A stretch of 64,000 nt of DNA, taken from NCBI GenBank assembly GCA_030068145.1, contig JAPJBO010000496.1, positions 1 to 64,000 on the forward strand, in the 5' to 3' direction. How positions within the stretch are numbered: position 1 is the first letter of the stretch; each line of letters begins with the position of its first letter. The notes below the pieces were generated by a model. That model saw nothing but the letters and a program-made list of their open reading frames with translations. It searched no databases and was not told the origin of the DNA. The stretch is from Diplonema papillatum. Taxonomy: Eukaryota; Euglenozoa; Diplonemea; Diplonemida; Diplonemidae. Position numbers and translations under genes: made by a program. Of the stretch, positions 1 through 12,110 are shown piece after piece.

Positions 1-3000
1 TTTGGGACCCAAGTTTGGGACCCAAGTTTGGGACCCAAGTTTGGGACCCAAGTTTGGGACCCAAGTTTGGGACCCAAGTTTGGGACCCAAGTTTGGGACC
101 CAAGTTTGGGACCCAAGTTTGGGACCCAAGTTTGGGACCCAAGTTTGGGACCCAAGTTTGGGACCCAAGTTTGGGACCCAAGTTTGGGACCCAAGTTTGG
201 GACCCAAGTTTGGGACCCAAGTTTGGGACCCAAGTTTGGGACCCAAGTTTGGGACCCAAGTTTGGGACCCAAGTTTGGGACCCAAGTTTGGGACCCAAGT
301 TTGGGACCCAAGTTTGGGACCCAAGTTTGGGACCCAAGTTTGGGACCCAAGTTTGGGACCCAAGTTTGGGACCCAAGTTTGGGACCCAAGTTTGGGACCC
401 AAGTTTGGGACCCAAGTTTGGGACCCAAGTTTGGGACCCAAGTTTGGGACCCAAGTTTGGGACCCAAGTTTGGGACCCAAGTTTGGGACCCAAGTTTGGG
501 ACCCAAGTTTGGGACCCAAGTTTGGGACCCAAGTTTGGGACCCAAGTTTGGGACCCAAGTTTGGGACCCAAGTTTGGGACCCAAGTTTGGGACCCAAGTT
601 TGGGCCCAAGTTTGGGACCCAAGTTTGGGACCCAAGTTTGGGACCCAAGTTTGGGACCCAAGTTTGGGACCCAAGTTTGGGACCCAAGTTTGGGACCCAA
701 GTTTGGGACCCAAGTTTGGGACCCAAGTTTGGGACCCAAGTTTGGGACCCAAGTTTGGGACCCAAGTTTGGGACCCAAGTTTGGGACCCAAGTTTGGGAC
801 CCAAGTTTGGGACCCAAGTTTGGGACCCAAGTTTGGGACCACCAAGTTTGGGACCCAAGTTTGGGACCCAAGTTTGGGACCCAAGTTTGGGACCCAAGTT
901 TGGGACCCAAGTTTGGGACCCAAGTTTGGGACCCAAGTTTGGGACCCAAGTTTGGGACCCAAGTTTGGGACCCAAGTTTGGGACCCAAGTTTGGGACCCA
1001 AGTTTGGGACCCAAGTTTGGGACCCAAGTTTGGGACCCAAGTTTGGGACCCAAGTTTGGGACCCAAGTTTGGGACCCAAGTTTGGGACCCAAGTTTGGGA
1101 CCCAAGTTTGGGACCCAAGTTTGGGACCCAAGTTTGGGACCCAAAGTTTGGGACCCAAGTTTGGGACCCAAGTTTGGGACCCAAGTTTGGGACCCAAGTT
1201 TGGGACCCAAGTTTGGAACCCAAGTTTGGAACCCAAGTTTGGGACCCAAGTTTGGAACCCAAGTTTGGGACCCAAGTTTGGGGACCCAAGTTTGGGACCC
1301 AAGTTTGGGACCCAAGTTTGGGACCCAAGTTTGGGACCCAAGTTTGGGACCCAAGTTTGGGACCCAAGTTTGGGACCCAAGTTTGGGACCCAAGTTTGGG
1401 ACCCAAGTTTGGGACCCAAGTTTGGGACCCAAGTTTGGGACCCAAGTTTGGGACCCAAGTTTGGGACCCAAGTTTGGGACCCAAGTTTGGGACCCAAGTT
1501 TGGGACCCAAGTTTGGGACCCAAGTTTGGGACCCAAGTTTGGGACCCAAGTTTGGGACCCAAGTTTGGGACCCAAGTTTGGGACCCAAGTTTGGGACCCA
1601 AGTTTGGGACCCAAGTTTGGGACCCAAGTTTGGGACCCAAGTTTGGGACCCAAGTTTGGGACCCAAGTTTGGGACCCAAGTTTGGGACCCAAGTTTGGGA
1701 CCCAAGTTTGGGACCCAAGTTTGGGACCCAAGTTTGGGACCCAAGTTTGGGACCCAAGTTTGGGACCCAAGTTTGGGACCCAAGTTTGGAACCCAAGTTT
1801 GGAACCCAAGTTTGGGACCCAAGTTTGGAACCCAAGTTTGGAACCCAAGTTTGGAACCCAAGTTTGGAACCCAAGTTTGGGACCCAAGTTTGGGACCCAA
1901 GTTTGGGACCCAAGTTTGGGACCCAAGTTTGGGACCCAAGTTTGGGACCCAAGTTTGGGACCCAAGTTTGGGACCCAAGTTTGGGACCCAAGTTTGGGAC
2001 CCAAGTTTGGGACCCAAGTTTGGGACCCAAGTTTGGGACCCAAGTTTGGGACCCAAGTTTGGGACCCAAGTTTGGGACCCAAGTTTGGGACCCAAGTTTG
2101 GGACCCAAGTTTGGGACCCAAGTTTGGGACCCAAGTTTGGGACCCAAGTTTGGGACCCAAGTTTGGGACCCAAGTTTGGGACCCAAGTTTGGGACCCAAG
2201 TTTGGGACCCAAGTTTGGGACCCAAGTTTGGGACCCAAGTTTGGGACCCAAGTTTGGGACCCAAGTTTGGGACCCAAGTTTGGGACCCAAGTTTGGGACC
2301 CAAGTTTGGACCCAAGTTTGGGACCCAAGTTTGGGACCCAAGTTTGGGACCCAAGTTTGGGACCCAAGTTTGGGACCCAAGTTTGGGACCCAAGTTTGGG
2401 ACCCAAGTTTGGGACCCAAGTTTGGGACCCAAGTTTGGGACCCAAGTTTGGGACCCAAGTTTGGGACCCAAGTTTGGGACCCAAGTTTGGGACCCAAGTT
2501 TGGGACCCAAGTTTGGGACCCAAGTTTGGGACCCAAGTTTGGGACCCAAGTTTGGGACCCAAGTTTGGGACCCAAGTTTGGGACCCAAGTTTGGGACCCA
2601 AGTTTGGGACCCAAGTTTGGGACCCAAGTTTGGGACCCAAGTTTGGGACCCAAGTTTGGGACCCAAGTTTGGGACCCAAGTTTGGGACCCAAGTTTGGGA
2701 CCCAAGTTTGGGACCCAAGTTTGGGACCCAAGTTTGGGACCCAAGTTTGGGACCCAAGTTTGGGACCCAAGTTTGGGACCCAAGTTTGGGACCCAAGTTT
2801 GGGACCCAAGTTTGGGACCCAAGTTTGGGACCCAAGTTTGGGACCCAAGTTTGGGACCCAAGTTTGGGACCCAAGTTTGGGACCCAAGTTTGGGACCCAA
2901 GTTTGGGACCCAAGTTTGGGACCCAAGTTTGGGACCCAAGTTTGGGACCCAAGTTTGGGACCCAAGTTTGGGACCCAAGTTTGGGACCCAAGTTTGGGAC

Positions 3001-6000
3001 CCAAGTTTGGGACCCAAGTTTGGGACCCAAGTTTGGGACCCAAGTTTGGGACCCAAGTTTGGGACCCAAGTTTGGGACCCAAGTTTGGGACCCAAGTTTG
3101 GGACCCAAGTTTGGGACCCAAGTTTGGGACCCAAGTTTGGGACCCAAGTTTGGGACCCAAGTTTGGGACCCAAGTTTGGGACCCAAGTTTGGGACCCAAG
3201 TTTGGGACCCAAGTTTGGGACCCAAGTTTGGGACCCAAGTTTGGGACCCAAGTTTGGGACCCAAGTTTGGGACCCAAGTTTGGGACCCAAGTTTGGGACC
3301 CAAGTTTGGGACCCAAGTTTGGGACCCAAGTTTGGGACCCAAGTTTGGGACCCAAGTTTGGGACCCAAGTTTGGGACCCAAGTTTGGGACCCAAGTTTGG
3401 GACCCAAGTTTGGGACCCAAGTTTGGGACCCAAGTTTGGGACCCAAGTTTGGGACCCAAGTTTGGGACCCAAGTTTGGGACCCAAGTTTGGGACCCAAGT
3501 TTGGGACCCAAGTTTGGGACCCAAGTTTGGGACCCAAGTTTGGGACCCAAGTTTGGGACCCAAGTTTGGGACCCAAGTTTGGGACCCAAGTTTGGGACCC
3601 AAGTTTGGGACCCAAGTTTGGGACCCAAGTTTGGGACCCAAGTTTGGGACCCAAGTTTGGGACCCAAGTTTGGGACCCAAGTTTGGGACCCAAGTTTGGG
3701 ACCCAAGTTTGGGACCCAAGTTTGGGACCCAAGTTTGGGACCCAAGTTTGGGACCCAAGTTTGGGACCCAAGTTTGGGACCCAAGTTTGGGACCCAAGTT
3801 TGGGACCCAAGTTTGGGACCCAAGTTTGGGACCCAAGTTTGGGACCCAAGTTTGGGACCCAAGTTTGGGACCCAAGTTTGGGACCCAAGTTTGGGACCCA
3901 AGTTTGGGACCCAAGTTTGGGACCCAAGTTTGGGACCCAAGTTTGGGACCCAAGTTTGGGACCCAAGTTTGGGACCCAAGTTTGGGACCCAAGTTTGGGA
4001 CCCAAGTTTGGGACCCAAGTTTGGGACCCAAGTTTGGGACCCAAGTTTGGGACCCAAGTTTGGGACCCAAGTTTGGGACCCAAGTTTGGGACCCAAGTTT
4101 GGGACCCAAGTTTGGGACCCAAGTTTGGGACCCAAGTTTGGGACCCAAGTTTGGGACCCAAGTTTGGGACCCAAGTTTGGGACCCAAGTTTGGGACCCAA
4201 GTTTGGGACCCAAGTTTGGGACCCAAGTTTGGGACCCAAGTTTGGGACCCAAGTTTGGGACCCAAGTTTGGGACCCAAGTTTGGGACCCAAGTTTGGGAC
4301 CCAAGTTTGGGACCCAAGTTTGGGACCCAAGTTTGGGACCCAAGTTTGGGACCCAAGTTTGGGACCCAAGTTTGGGACCCAAGTTTGGGACCCAAGTTTG
4401 GGACCCAAGTTTGGGACCCAAGTTTGGGACCCAAGTTTGGGACCCAAGTTTGGGACCCAAGTTTGGGACCCAAGTTTGGGACCCAAGTTTGGGACCCAAG
4501 TTTGGGACCCAAGTTTGGGACCCAAGTTTGGGACCCAAGTTTGGGACCCAAGTTTGGGACCCAAGTTTGGGACCCAAGTTTGGGACCCAAGTTTGGGACC
4601 CAAGTTTGGGACCCAAGTTTGGGACCCAAGTTTGGGACCCAAGTTTGGGACCCAAGTTTGGGACCCAAGTTTGGGACCCAAGTTTGGGACCCAAGTTTGG
4701 GACCCAAGTTTGGGACCCAAGTTTGGGACCCAAGTTTGGGACCCAAGTTTGGGACCCAAGTTTGGGACCCAAGTTTGGGACCCAAGTTTGGGACCCAAGT
4801 TTGGGACCCAAGTTTGGGACCCAAGTTTGGGACCCAAGTTTGGGACCCAAGTTTGGGACCCAAGTTTGGGACCCAAGTTTGGGACCCAAGTTTGGGACCC
4901 AAGTTTGGGACCCAAGTTTGGGACCCAAGTTTGGGACCCAAGTTTGGGACCCAAGTTTGGGACCCAAGTTTGGGACCCAAGTTTGGGACCCAAGTTTGGG
5001 ACCCAAGTTTGGGACCCAAGTTTGGGACCCAAGTTTGGGACCCAAGTTTGGGACCCAAGTTTGGGACCCAAGTTTGGGACCCAAGTTTGGGACCCAAGTT
5101 TGGGACCCAAGTTTGGGACCCAAGTTTGGGACCCAAGTTTGGGACCCAAGTTTGGGACCCAAGTTTGGGACCCAAGTTTGGGACCCAAGTTTGGGACCCA
5201 AGTTTGGGACCCAAGTTTGGGACCCAAGTTTGGGACCCAAGTTTGGGACCCAAGTTTGGGACCCAAGTTTGGGACCCAAGTTTGGGACCCAAGTTTGGGA
5301 CCCAAGTTTGGGACCCAAGTTTGGGACCCAAGTTTGGGACCCAAGTTTGGGACCCAAGTTTGGGACCCAAGTTTGGGACCCAAGTTTGGGACCCAAGTTT
5401 GGGACCCAAGTTTGGGACCCAAGTTTGGGACCCAAGTTTGGGACCCAAGTTTGGGACCCAAGTTTGGGACCCAAGTTTGGGACCCAAGTTTGGGACCCAA
5501 GTTTGGGACCCAAGTTTGGGACCCAAGTTTGGGACCCAAGTTTGGGACCCAAGTTTGGGACCCAAGTTTGGGACCCAAGTTTGGGACCCAAGTTTGGGAC
5601 CCAAGTTTGGGACCCAAGTTTGGGACCCAAGTTTGGGACCCAAGTTTGGGACCCAAGTTTGGGACCCAAGTTTGGGACCCAAGTTTGGGACCCAAGTTTG
5701 GGACCCAAGTTTGGGACCCAAGTTTGGGACCCAAGTTTGGGACCCAAGTTTGGGACCCAAGTTTGGGACCCAAGTTTGGGACCCAAGTTTGGGACCCAAG
5801 TTTGGGACCCAAGTTTGGGACCCAAGTTTGGGACCCAAGTTTGGGACCCAAGTTTGGGACCCAAGTTTGGGACCCAAGTTTGGGACCCAAGTTTGGGACC
5901 CAAGTTTGGGACCCAAGTTTGGGACCCAAGTTTGGGACCCAAGTTTGGGACCCAAGTTTGGGACCCAAGTTTGGGACCCAAGTTTGGGACCCAAGTTTGG

Positions 6001-6410
6001 GACCCAAGTTTGGGACCCAAGTTTGGGACCCAAGTTTGGGACCCAAGTTTGGGACCCAAGTTTGGGACCCAAGTTTGGGACCCAAGTTTGGGACCCAAGT
6101 TTGGGACCCAAGTTTGGGACCCAAGTTTGGGACCCAAGTTTGGGACCCAAGTTTGGGACCCAAGTTTGGGACCCAAGTTTGGGACCCAAGTTTGGGACCC
6201 AAGTTTGGGACCCAAGTTTGGGACCCAAGTTTGGGACCCAAGTTTGGGACCCAAGTTTGGGACCCAAGTTTGGGACCCAAGTTTGGGACCCAAGTTTGGG
6301 ACCCAAGTTTGGGACCCAAGTTTGGGACCCAAGTTTGGGACCCAAGTTTGGGACCCAAGTTTGGGACCCAAGTTTGGGACCCAAGTTTGGGACCCAAGTT
6401 TGGAACTCAA
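1..6410. repeat. 13-bp satellite array, unit TTTGGGACCCAAG
   Basis: About 490 head-to-tail copies of TTTGGGACCCAAG run from the window edge, so the array probably extends further left. The copies are nearly identical. A TTTGGAACCCAAG variant clusters at about 1210-1270 and 1790-1880, and single-unit length changes occur near 604, 840, 1143, 1278 and 2308. The unit is almost a palindrome (TTGGG-A-CCCAA). Because 13 is not a multiple of 3 and the unit yields no stop codon, every frame on both strands is open and reads the same kind of 13-residue peptide. The very long ORFs here are therefore a property of the repeat, not evidence of a gene. The array decays at 6395-6430. Confidence 0.98.
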
Positions 6411-6593
6411 GTTTGGGCACAAACTCAGGTCCGAGTCAGGAAACCGTACTCTTTTGGTATTTCACCCAACCAGCAGCCCGTGCCTGGGCCACGGCTGGGG
6501 AAAGGGGGGTCTCTAAAAAAAACGAAGAAAAAGCAAAAACTACGGTTTCTCTGCATTTTTCTTGCATTTCTGGGGGCCTTCCAGGAGTTTCAA

Positions 6594-6732
6594 GTGTGTG
6601 TACTATAATGGGCAACTCTAAGGAAACATGTACTATAATGGGCAACTCTAAGGAAACATGTACTATCTTGGGTAACTCTAAGAGGTATGTACTATAATGG
6701 GTAACTCTAAGAAAGTGTGTACTATAATGGGA
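6594..6732. repeat. short tandem repeat, ~29 bp (TACTATAATGGGCAACTCTA)
   Basis: About five imperfect copies of a unit containing ACTATAATGGGNAACTCTAAG lie just beyond the satellite. The unit has the same layout as the CCCATTACAGCACGG / GGGCAAATCTAAG modules at 6985-7045 and 8840-8960, so it is probably a divergent member of that family. Confidence 0.85.
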
Positions 6733-6954
6733 AATGACCCGTGTTGGCTACACCAGTGTGAGACTTAGCTAGCTATTTGGCCAGCTAGCTATTTTAGCTA
6801 TTTATAGCTAAAAAATAGCTAAAATAGCTGCCCAGACGACTGAAAATATGTTCACGTCTTTTTCGTCAGAAAACCTCAGGTAGGTGCCCAAAAATGCAAA
6901 AAAATTGCGACGAAACCAGATTTTCTGCCTCGTTCTCGTTTTCAGAGTCGCCCA

Positions 6955-7265
6955 ACCCCCCCCTGGTACGGGCTGGTGCCCATTACAGCACGGTTTTGTT
7001 AGATTTGCCCATTACAGCACGGTCTTCCTTAGATTTGCCCATTCGGTGCCTCAAAAAGTGTCACTCGTGGGATTGGCTTTTTTTTGAACCCGAAAAAGTG
7101 TCACATGCAGGACTCGAACTCACGACCTTCAGACCTTCCTCTGCGTTGTGGCGGTGACATCCACATTTTGGACGATGGACAATGGGCTGTCACCGGGCAT
7201 AGCTGTCAGCCACATTGTGGCCCATTTGACCACAAAGTAGCCACAACCTTGTGGCTACCTTTGTG
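6955..7265 (-). repeat. tRNA-like dispersed repeat, inverted partner of 8600-8975
   Basis: This 300-bp unit recurs in opposite orientation at 8600-8975. It carries CCCATTACAGCACGG modules, two AAAAAGTGTCAC motifs, and on the minus strand a B-box-like AGTTCGAGTCC (7110-7120) preceded by an anticodon-arm-like TCTGAAGG. It ends in a run built on GTGGCTAC. The arrangement looks like a tRNA-derived SINE or a foldback unit. Together the two copies form a long inverted repeat with a 1.3-kb spacer. Confidence 0.7.
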
Positions 7266-8600
7266 GCCAGGTGGACACCTTCAGTCAGTCAGAAGTTCAG
7301 ATGAGGTTAACGGGTTTTAGGGCCAGCATTTGGGCCAGCTGCTACGCCGTTTCCGGCTGAAATTCTGCTGGACCACGTCGCCGGCCAAGACTGAAAGAAA
7401 ATGGCAGTTGTTGTCAACATTCATCCAAAATTCCGGGCCAAATCATCCCAATGTCACCTTCGTAGTGGCCGCACGCTTCGCGTGTTCCGCGCACTTTTCG
7501 ACGATGTAGTGACACACTGCAGGCGCAGCGACGCATTCCGTTCGCATCCCGCATCCACCCGAATGATGAGAGTCCGAATCAGCTACCAGCTCAGCTGGAA
7601 CTGTCAATTTCATCTCTGAAATCTTTCTCCCTACAACACACAGGAACGGTCAAACAGCTTAGGTTTTAGGTTCAAGTTTTGGGTTCTTTTGGTTCCCGGT
7701 TTTGGCACCATTTGGGTCCAAGTTTTGGGTCCTTTCAAGTTGCGGCCCCTTCGCCAGGCTGACGTTGCACGCATTTTCTGCGGAGCAAAAACTCTCGCCA
7801 TTTTCACCGCCCCCTGCCAGCTTCGACCATACCTTTTCTTTGCAGCTTTCTAGTATGATTCAAATCGGACTGGCTGCTGTGGTACTTTACCGCTCTCTGC
7901 AGCGGTCTCGAGGTCGCTGGTTCTGAAGAGGCTATCGGACAGAAATCGTAAGAAGAAGTGGAAGTTGTACTACAAAACTGTAGAACGGGTCTGTCACCCG
8001 CGCGAAGTGAATTATGCACGAATCTGTGCATAATTCCTACTACTACCGGGACAAGCGGGTCGGCCGCGGGACCACCGAACGGTGAACGTGCAAGCAACAT
8101 GGACGGACGGCGCCTTGCTCCCAGCGGAAGCGCGACGCGCGACGCGACGACGAGCAAGCAGGGGGAAGCGCCCGCAAGAAGCCGAGGCCGCAGCAGCCGC
8201 CTGCGAACGAGAAGCAGGTGGCCGCCCACGAACCCACTGTTACCCAGCTCGTCTCCGCCGCGGCTCTGTCCGCGGCTCCGAAGCGGAGCCGCGGAGACGA
8301 GCAGGTGAAACAAAACACAGGGGAGTCGAGATCTCGGCCGCGGGGACAGTGGGAGAAAAGGAAGTGCGCCGAATCATCTGGTGGTTCCTCGAGCTCGTCG
8401 TCAAACTGCACATCGGGACGTGAAGCGCGCACCGGAGACAAACAGTACGCGGGGCAATAAGCGACCGTGCAGTCTTCACAGGCATCGTCACAGATTGCCT
8501 ACTACTACAGAGGTTTAGTAAACCGTTTACCGCCAATGAGTGCCGCACCAGGATAGGTGTAGCAGCTCCGTCCAAAAACCCCATTTGAAGTTGTGTCCGC
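7265..8600. other. spacer between inverted repeats, no supported gene
   Basis: Several ORFs of 70-170 codons overlap one another on both strands at 7800-8450 in GC-rich sequence. None resembles a protein family, and no splice or promoter pattern supports one. I see no gene here, only the hairpin at 8009-8036. Confidence 0.5.
8009..8036. other. perfect 11-bp inverted repeat (hairpin)
   Basis: GAATTATGCAC and GTGCATAATTC flank a six-base loop (GAATCT). The arms match perfectly. Function is unknown. Confidence 0.8.
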
Positions 8601-8975
8601 CAGTCGGTTTGTGGCTACTTTGTGCCCGCCACAAAACGAGCCAAGGTTTGTGGCTACTTTGTGGTTAGATGGCCCAAAATGCGGCTGACAGCTATGCCCA
8701 GTGACAGCCCATTGTCCGTCGTCCAAAATGTGGGTGTCACAGCCACAATGCAGCGGAAGGTCTGAAGGTCGTGAGTTCGAGTCCTGCATGCGGCACTTTT
8801 TCGGGGACGAACCCTGCAAGTGACACTTTTTGAGGCACCGAATGGGCAAATCTAAGAAAACCGTGCTGTAATGGGCACTCGAAAACACCGAATGGGCAAA
8901 TCTAAGAAAACCGTGCTGTAATGGGCAAATCTAACAAAACCGTGCTGTAATGGGCACCAGCCCCCCCCTGGTACC
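8600..8975 (+). repeat. tRNA-like dispersed repeat, inverted partner of 6955-7265
   Basis: This is the inverted copy of the left unit. An A-box-like stretch lies near 8743-8757, TCTGAAGG at 8761-8768 resembles a tRNA-Phe anticodon loop, and a B-box-like AGTTCGAGTCC sits at 8774-8784. Three GGGCAAATCTAA(G/C)AAAACCGTGCTGTAAT modules follow at 8840-8960. The tRNA halves suggest a Pol III-transcribed SINE ancestor. No complete cloverleaf forms, so it is not a functional tRNA. Confidence 0.65.
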
Positions 8976-9009
8976 CCCCCCCGCCCTCTCCGGGCCGTGT
9001 CACGGCGTG

Positions 9010-10790
9010 TGCAGGGTATCGATTTCCTGGCTGGTGACATTTTCCCGCTGGTCCATGTAGCAAACCTTTTTCGACGAGTTTTTGCTCGTTTTCAGCTCCG
9101 ATGAAGAGATCCGTGAAAAATAGACCCGGAGACGAAAAACTATGTGCGTGGTTCGGGGCCCTTTACAAGTTGCAGGGCGCCGGGCGTGGAAGCCGCCACG
9201 TGTGGATTGAGAAGGACGGGAATCGATCCCCTGGGTGGTGGCATTTTCCCGCCGGACCACGCGGCAGGCCTTTTTCGACGAATTTTAGCTCGCGATCAGC
9301 TGCAATGAAGAGATCCGTGAAAAATAGACCCGAAAACGAAAAAGTATGCGCGTGGTTCGTGGGTCCGTGCATGATGCAGGGCACCGGGTGTGGAAACCAC
9401 CAGGTGGGCATCGAGCAAGACGGGTATCGACCCCCTGGTTGGTAACTTTTTCCCGCTGGTCCATGTAGCTGACCTTTTTCGACGAATTTTTGCTCGCAAT
9501 CAGCTCCGATGAAAAGAACTGTGAAAAATAGACCCGGAAACGAAAAAGTATGTGCATTGTTCGTGGGTCCGTGCAAGATGCAGGGCACCGGGCGTGGAAA
9601 CCACCGGTGTGCACTGGGAAGAACGGGTTTCGATCCCCTTTTTTTTTTTTTGCCCCTGGTTGGCGACATTTTCCCGCTGGTCCACATAGCAGACCTTTTC
9701 CGACGAATTTTTGCTTGCGAACAGCTCCGATGAAGAGATCCGTGAAAAATAGACCCGGAGACAGAAAACTATGTGCGTGGTCAGTAGTTTTTACAATTTG
9801 CAGGGCACCGGGCGTAGAAACCACCAGCCTGATCAGGTGTGCATTGAACACGGACGGTATCGATCCCCTGGCTGGTGGCATTCTGTTGCTGGTCCGCGTA
9901 GCAGACCTTTGTCGACAAAGTTTTGCTCGCGATCAGCTTCGATGAAGAGATCCGTGAAAAATAGACCCGGGAATCAAACACTGCGTGCGTGGTCCGTGGG
10001 TTCTTACAGGATGCAGAGCACCGGGCTTGGAGACCACCCGGTGTGCATTGAGCAGGACGGGTATCGATCCCCTGGTGGTGGCATTATGTTGCTGGTTCAC
10101 GCAGCAGACCTTTTTCGACGACTTTTTGCTCGCGATCAGCTTCGATGAAGAGATCCGTGAGAAATAGACCCGGGAATCAAACACTACGTGCGTGGTCCGT
10201 GGGTTCTTATAGGATGCAGAGCACCGGGCGTAGAAACCACCCGGTGTGCATTGAGCAGGACGGGTATCGATCCCCTGGTGGTGGCATTATGTTGCTGGTT
10301 CACGCAGCAGACCTTTTTCGACGACTTTTTGCTCGCAATCAGCTTCGATGAAGAGATCCGTGAAAAATAGACCAGGGACCATCCAGTATGTGCGTGGTCC
10401 GTGGGTTCTTACAAGATGCAGAGCACCGGGCTTGGAAACCACCCGGTGTGCATTGAGCAGGACGGGTATCGATCCCCTGGTGGTGGCATTATGTTACTGG
10501 TTCACGCAGCAGACCTTTTTCGACGACTTTTTGCTCGCGATGAGCTCTGATGAAGAGATCCGTGAAAAAGAGACCAGGGACCATCCAGTATGTGCGTGGT
10601 TCGGGGGTCCTTACAAGATGCAGGCACCGGGCTTGGAAACCACAGGTTTGCAGTGGGAAGGACAGGAATCGATCCCTGGCTGGTGACATTTCTTGGCTGG
10701 TCCACCGTGACTCCACGTGGCAGACGTTTTTCGAATTCCTGCTCGCGATCAGCTCCGATGCGAGAAATGGACCCGGAAATGAAAAGGATT
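9010..10790. repeat. tandem array of ~204-bp units
   Basis: Eight units are anchored by ATGAAGAGATCCGTG or a close variant at 9101, 9305, 9509, 9730, 9942, 10145, 10348 and 10550, giving spacings of 202-221 bp. Each unit contains a GCACCGGGC segment, a GGTATCGATCCCCTGG segment and a CGTAGCAGACCTTTTTCGACGA segment. One and a half further units lie at 31760-32045 inside another element, so this sequence also spreads away from the array. Confidence 0.92.
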
Positions 10791-11059
10791 GTTTGTGGTG
10801 CGTCGGGTTTCCCCCCAGGCACTACGATACAAGTCTACCAGCATTGTTAGCAGAGACTGCCAGAGTGCAGCAAGCCAGACCCAGGTCCAGTCCTACTGTG
10901 CAGTAGTCTACAGGGGGGAAGCCCGATGAAGGGGGGGGGGTAGCACGGTGTGAACCTCATGCTGATCATCTGCCTGAAAAATCCCGGTAAACTGTGGAAA
11001 ACGGCACAAAATCCGAGAAAATAGTCGGAATAGTGACATTTCCGTTGAAAATGCTCAGT

Positions 11060-11135
11060 CAGCTATTTTAGCTATTTTAGCTATTTTCAGCTATAGCTAG
11101 CTAGCTATAGCTAGCTATCAGCTAGCTATAGCTAA
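11060..11135. repeat. AGCTA-rich subterminal tract
   Basis: A dense run of AGCTATTTT and TAGCTAGCTA words next to the right end of the composite element. It mirrors 6765-6830 and can fold on itself many ways. The same vocabulary occurs at 12896-12970. Confidence 0.75.
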
Positions 11136-11154
11136 GTCTCACAATGGCTACACG

Positions 11155-12110
11155 GCCTGCTGATACTGGTGGCTATTGAAAGCCTGTATCACAGGCTGCA
11201 GTCCGATGAGGACGAGTCACGCATCCGAGCCACTACTATTGCGCTGCGCAAGGAGTCGTAGTACTGAGCCGCGCCTGAGTTCACTGCTGAGCCGCCAGTC
11301 CAGTGCGTGCTAATCCATGTGGTTCATGTACTTAAAAGAACTCAATGCTGAGCCGCACTCACAGTGGGCGGCACTCCCAGCAGAGATGCATCATCCGGCT
11401 ACGAATCGGTACGTCCAGACGCGGCCCCGGGCTGCCAACTGTAGCAGTCAAGTTGCAAATCACCAACCACCACGAAGCTTTGTCGAAGGCCGTTAGGCAA
11501 AAGAAAACAGTCGAACGACGAAACGGAGTCATCACGATTTCCCAAGAAGTCTACAGTAGGGTCGGGCATGCGTGCACTCTACGACCCGACCCTACTGTTC
11601 CCGGGCACCGACCAGCACCGGTGCACTGTTCTGTACTACTAGTACAGTCACCCCGGGCCGCAGCACCCCGCACGGCTCAACGTGTGCTGCGTTGCAGGCT
11701 AAAGTTTCGTGACACGTCTCGTATTGTTTCCTTGATCATAATTTGGATGAACTCCTCGGTTTGTGAAAACCGAGTGTGGCTGCCGGCAGCAGTGCCGCGG
11801 AACAAGCACAGCGGAGTGACAGCCACGCGTTCGTAGCGCGGTGGCGGCGACGTCTGCAGAGTCTGGGGTGCGGTAAGGATCGGCAAGGCCTCCGGGTTCA
11901 GTCGGCGTTTCGCCAGATCCAGCAGTCTTGAACAGGTGATGACACAGCTGGGAACGGAGACTTTCTTCGAGCTGCCGGCCATTGACTTCAATTTGAAGCC
12001 TACAAGGGTTTCGGCAGACGAGTGTGACCTTACCGAACGACCACCCAGTACCTGCATCTGCAGGCCGCTCACACGATTCCGTGACCACGTTTTGTCGTAG
12101 ATCGCTCACT
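11155..12110. other. intergenic, no supported gene
   Basis: A small hairpin, AGCCTG-TATCA-CAGGCT, lies at 11181-11197. An inverted copy of the repeat that flanks the Lys-rich ORF at 34.5 kb occupies about 11300-11335. The ORFs here have no recognisable domain. Confidence 0.5.

Larger units (their letters stand above)
6754..11146. mobile_element. composite DNA element with short terminal inverted repeats and 7-bp target duplication
   Basis: The left end reads CAGTGTGAGAC followed by an AGCTA-rich tract (6765-6830). The right end is an AGCTA-rich tract (11060-11135) followed by GTCTCACAATG, the inverse of the left end with one mismatch. GCTACAC abuts both ends (6747-6753 and 11147-11153), as expected for a target-site duplication. 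CAGTG ends with a 7-8 bp duplication resemble hAT-type elements, but no transposase is recognisable inside. The interior holds an inverted pair of tRNA-like repeats and a 204-bp tandem array, so the element is composite or has taken later insertions. A related right end, CTCACACTG after an AGCTA tract, occurs at 12896-12976. Confidence 0.6.

Noticed and set aside
2-6697. Three overlapping ORFs of more than 2100 codons
   Set aside because: They are the 13-bp satellite read in three frames. All six frames are open, there is no ATG within the array, and no codon-level constraint is possible.
6594-6732. Telomere-like repeat next to the satellite
   Set aside because: The unit is ~29 bp and AT-mixed, with no TTTAGGG or TTAGGG-type hexamer or heptamer array.
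10540-10580. Hammerhead-like CTGATGA...GAAA in the 204-bp satellite
   Set aside because: The bases between the two core motifs cannot form stem II, and the other units have CCGATGA.
11181-11235. Hammerhead ribozyme candidate (CCGATGAGGACGAG after a small hairpin)
   Set aside because: The core should read CTGATGA and needs a GAAA after stem II; neither is present.
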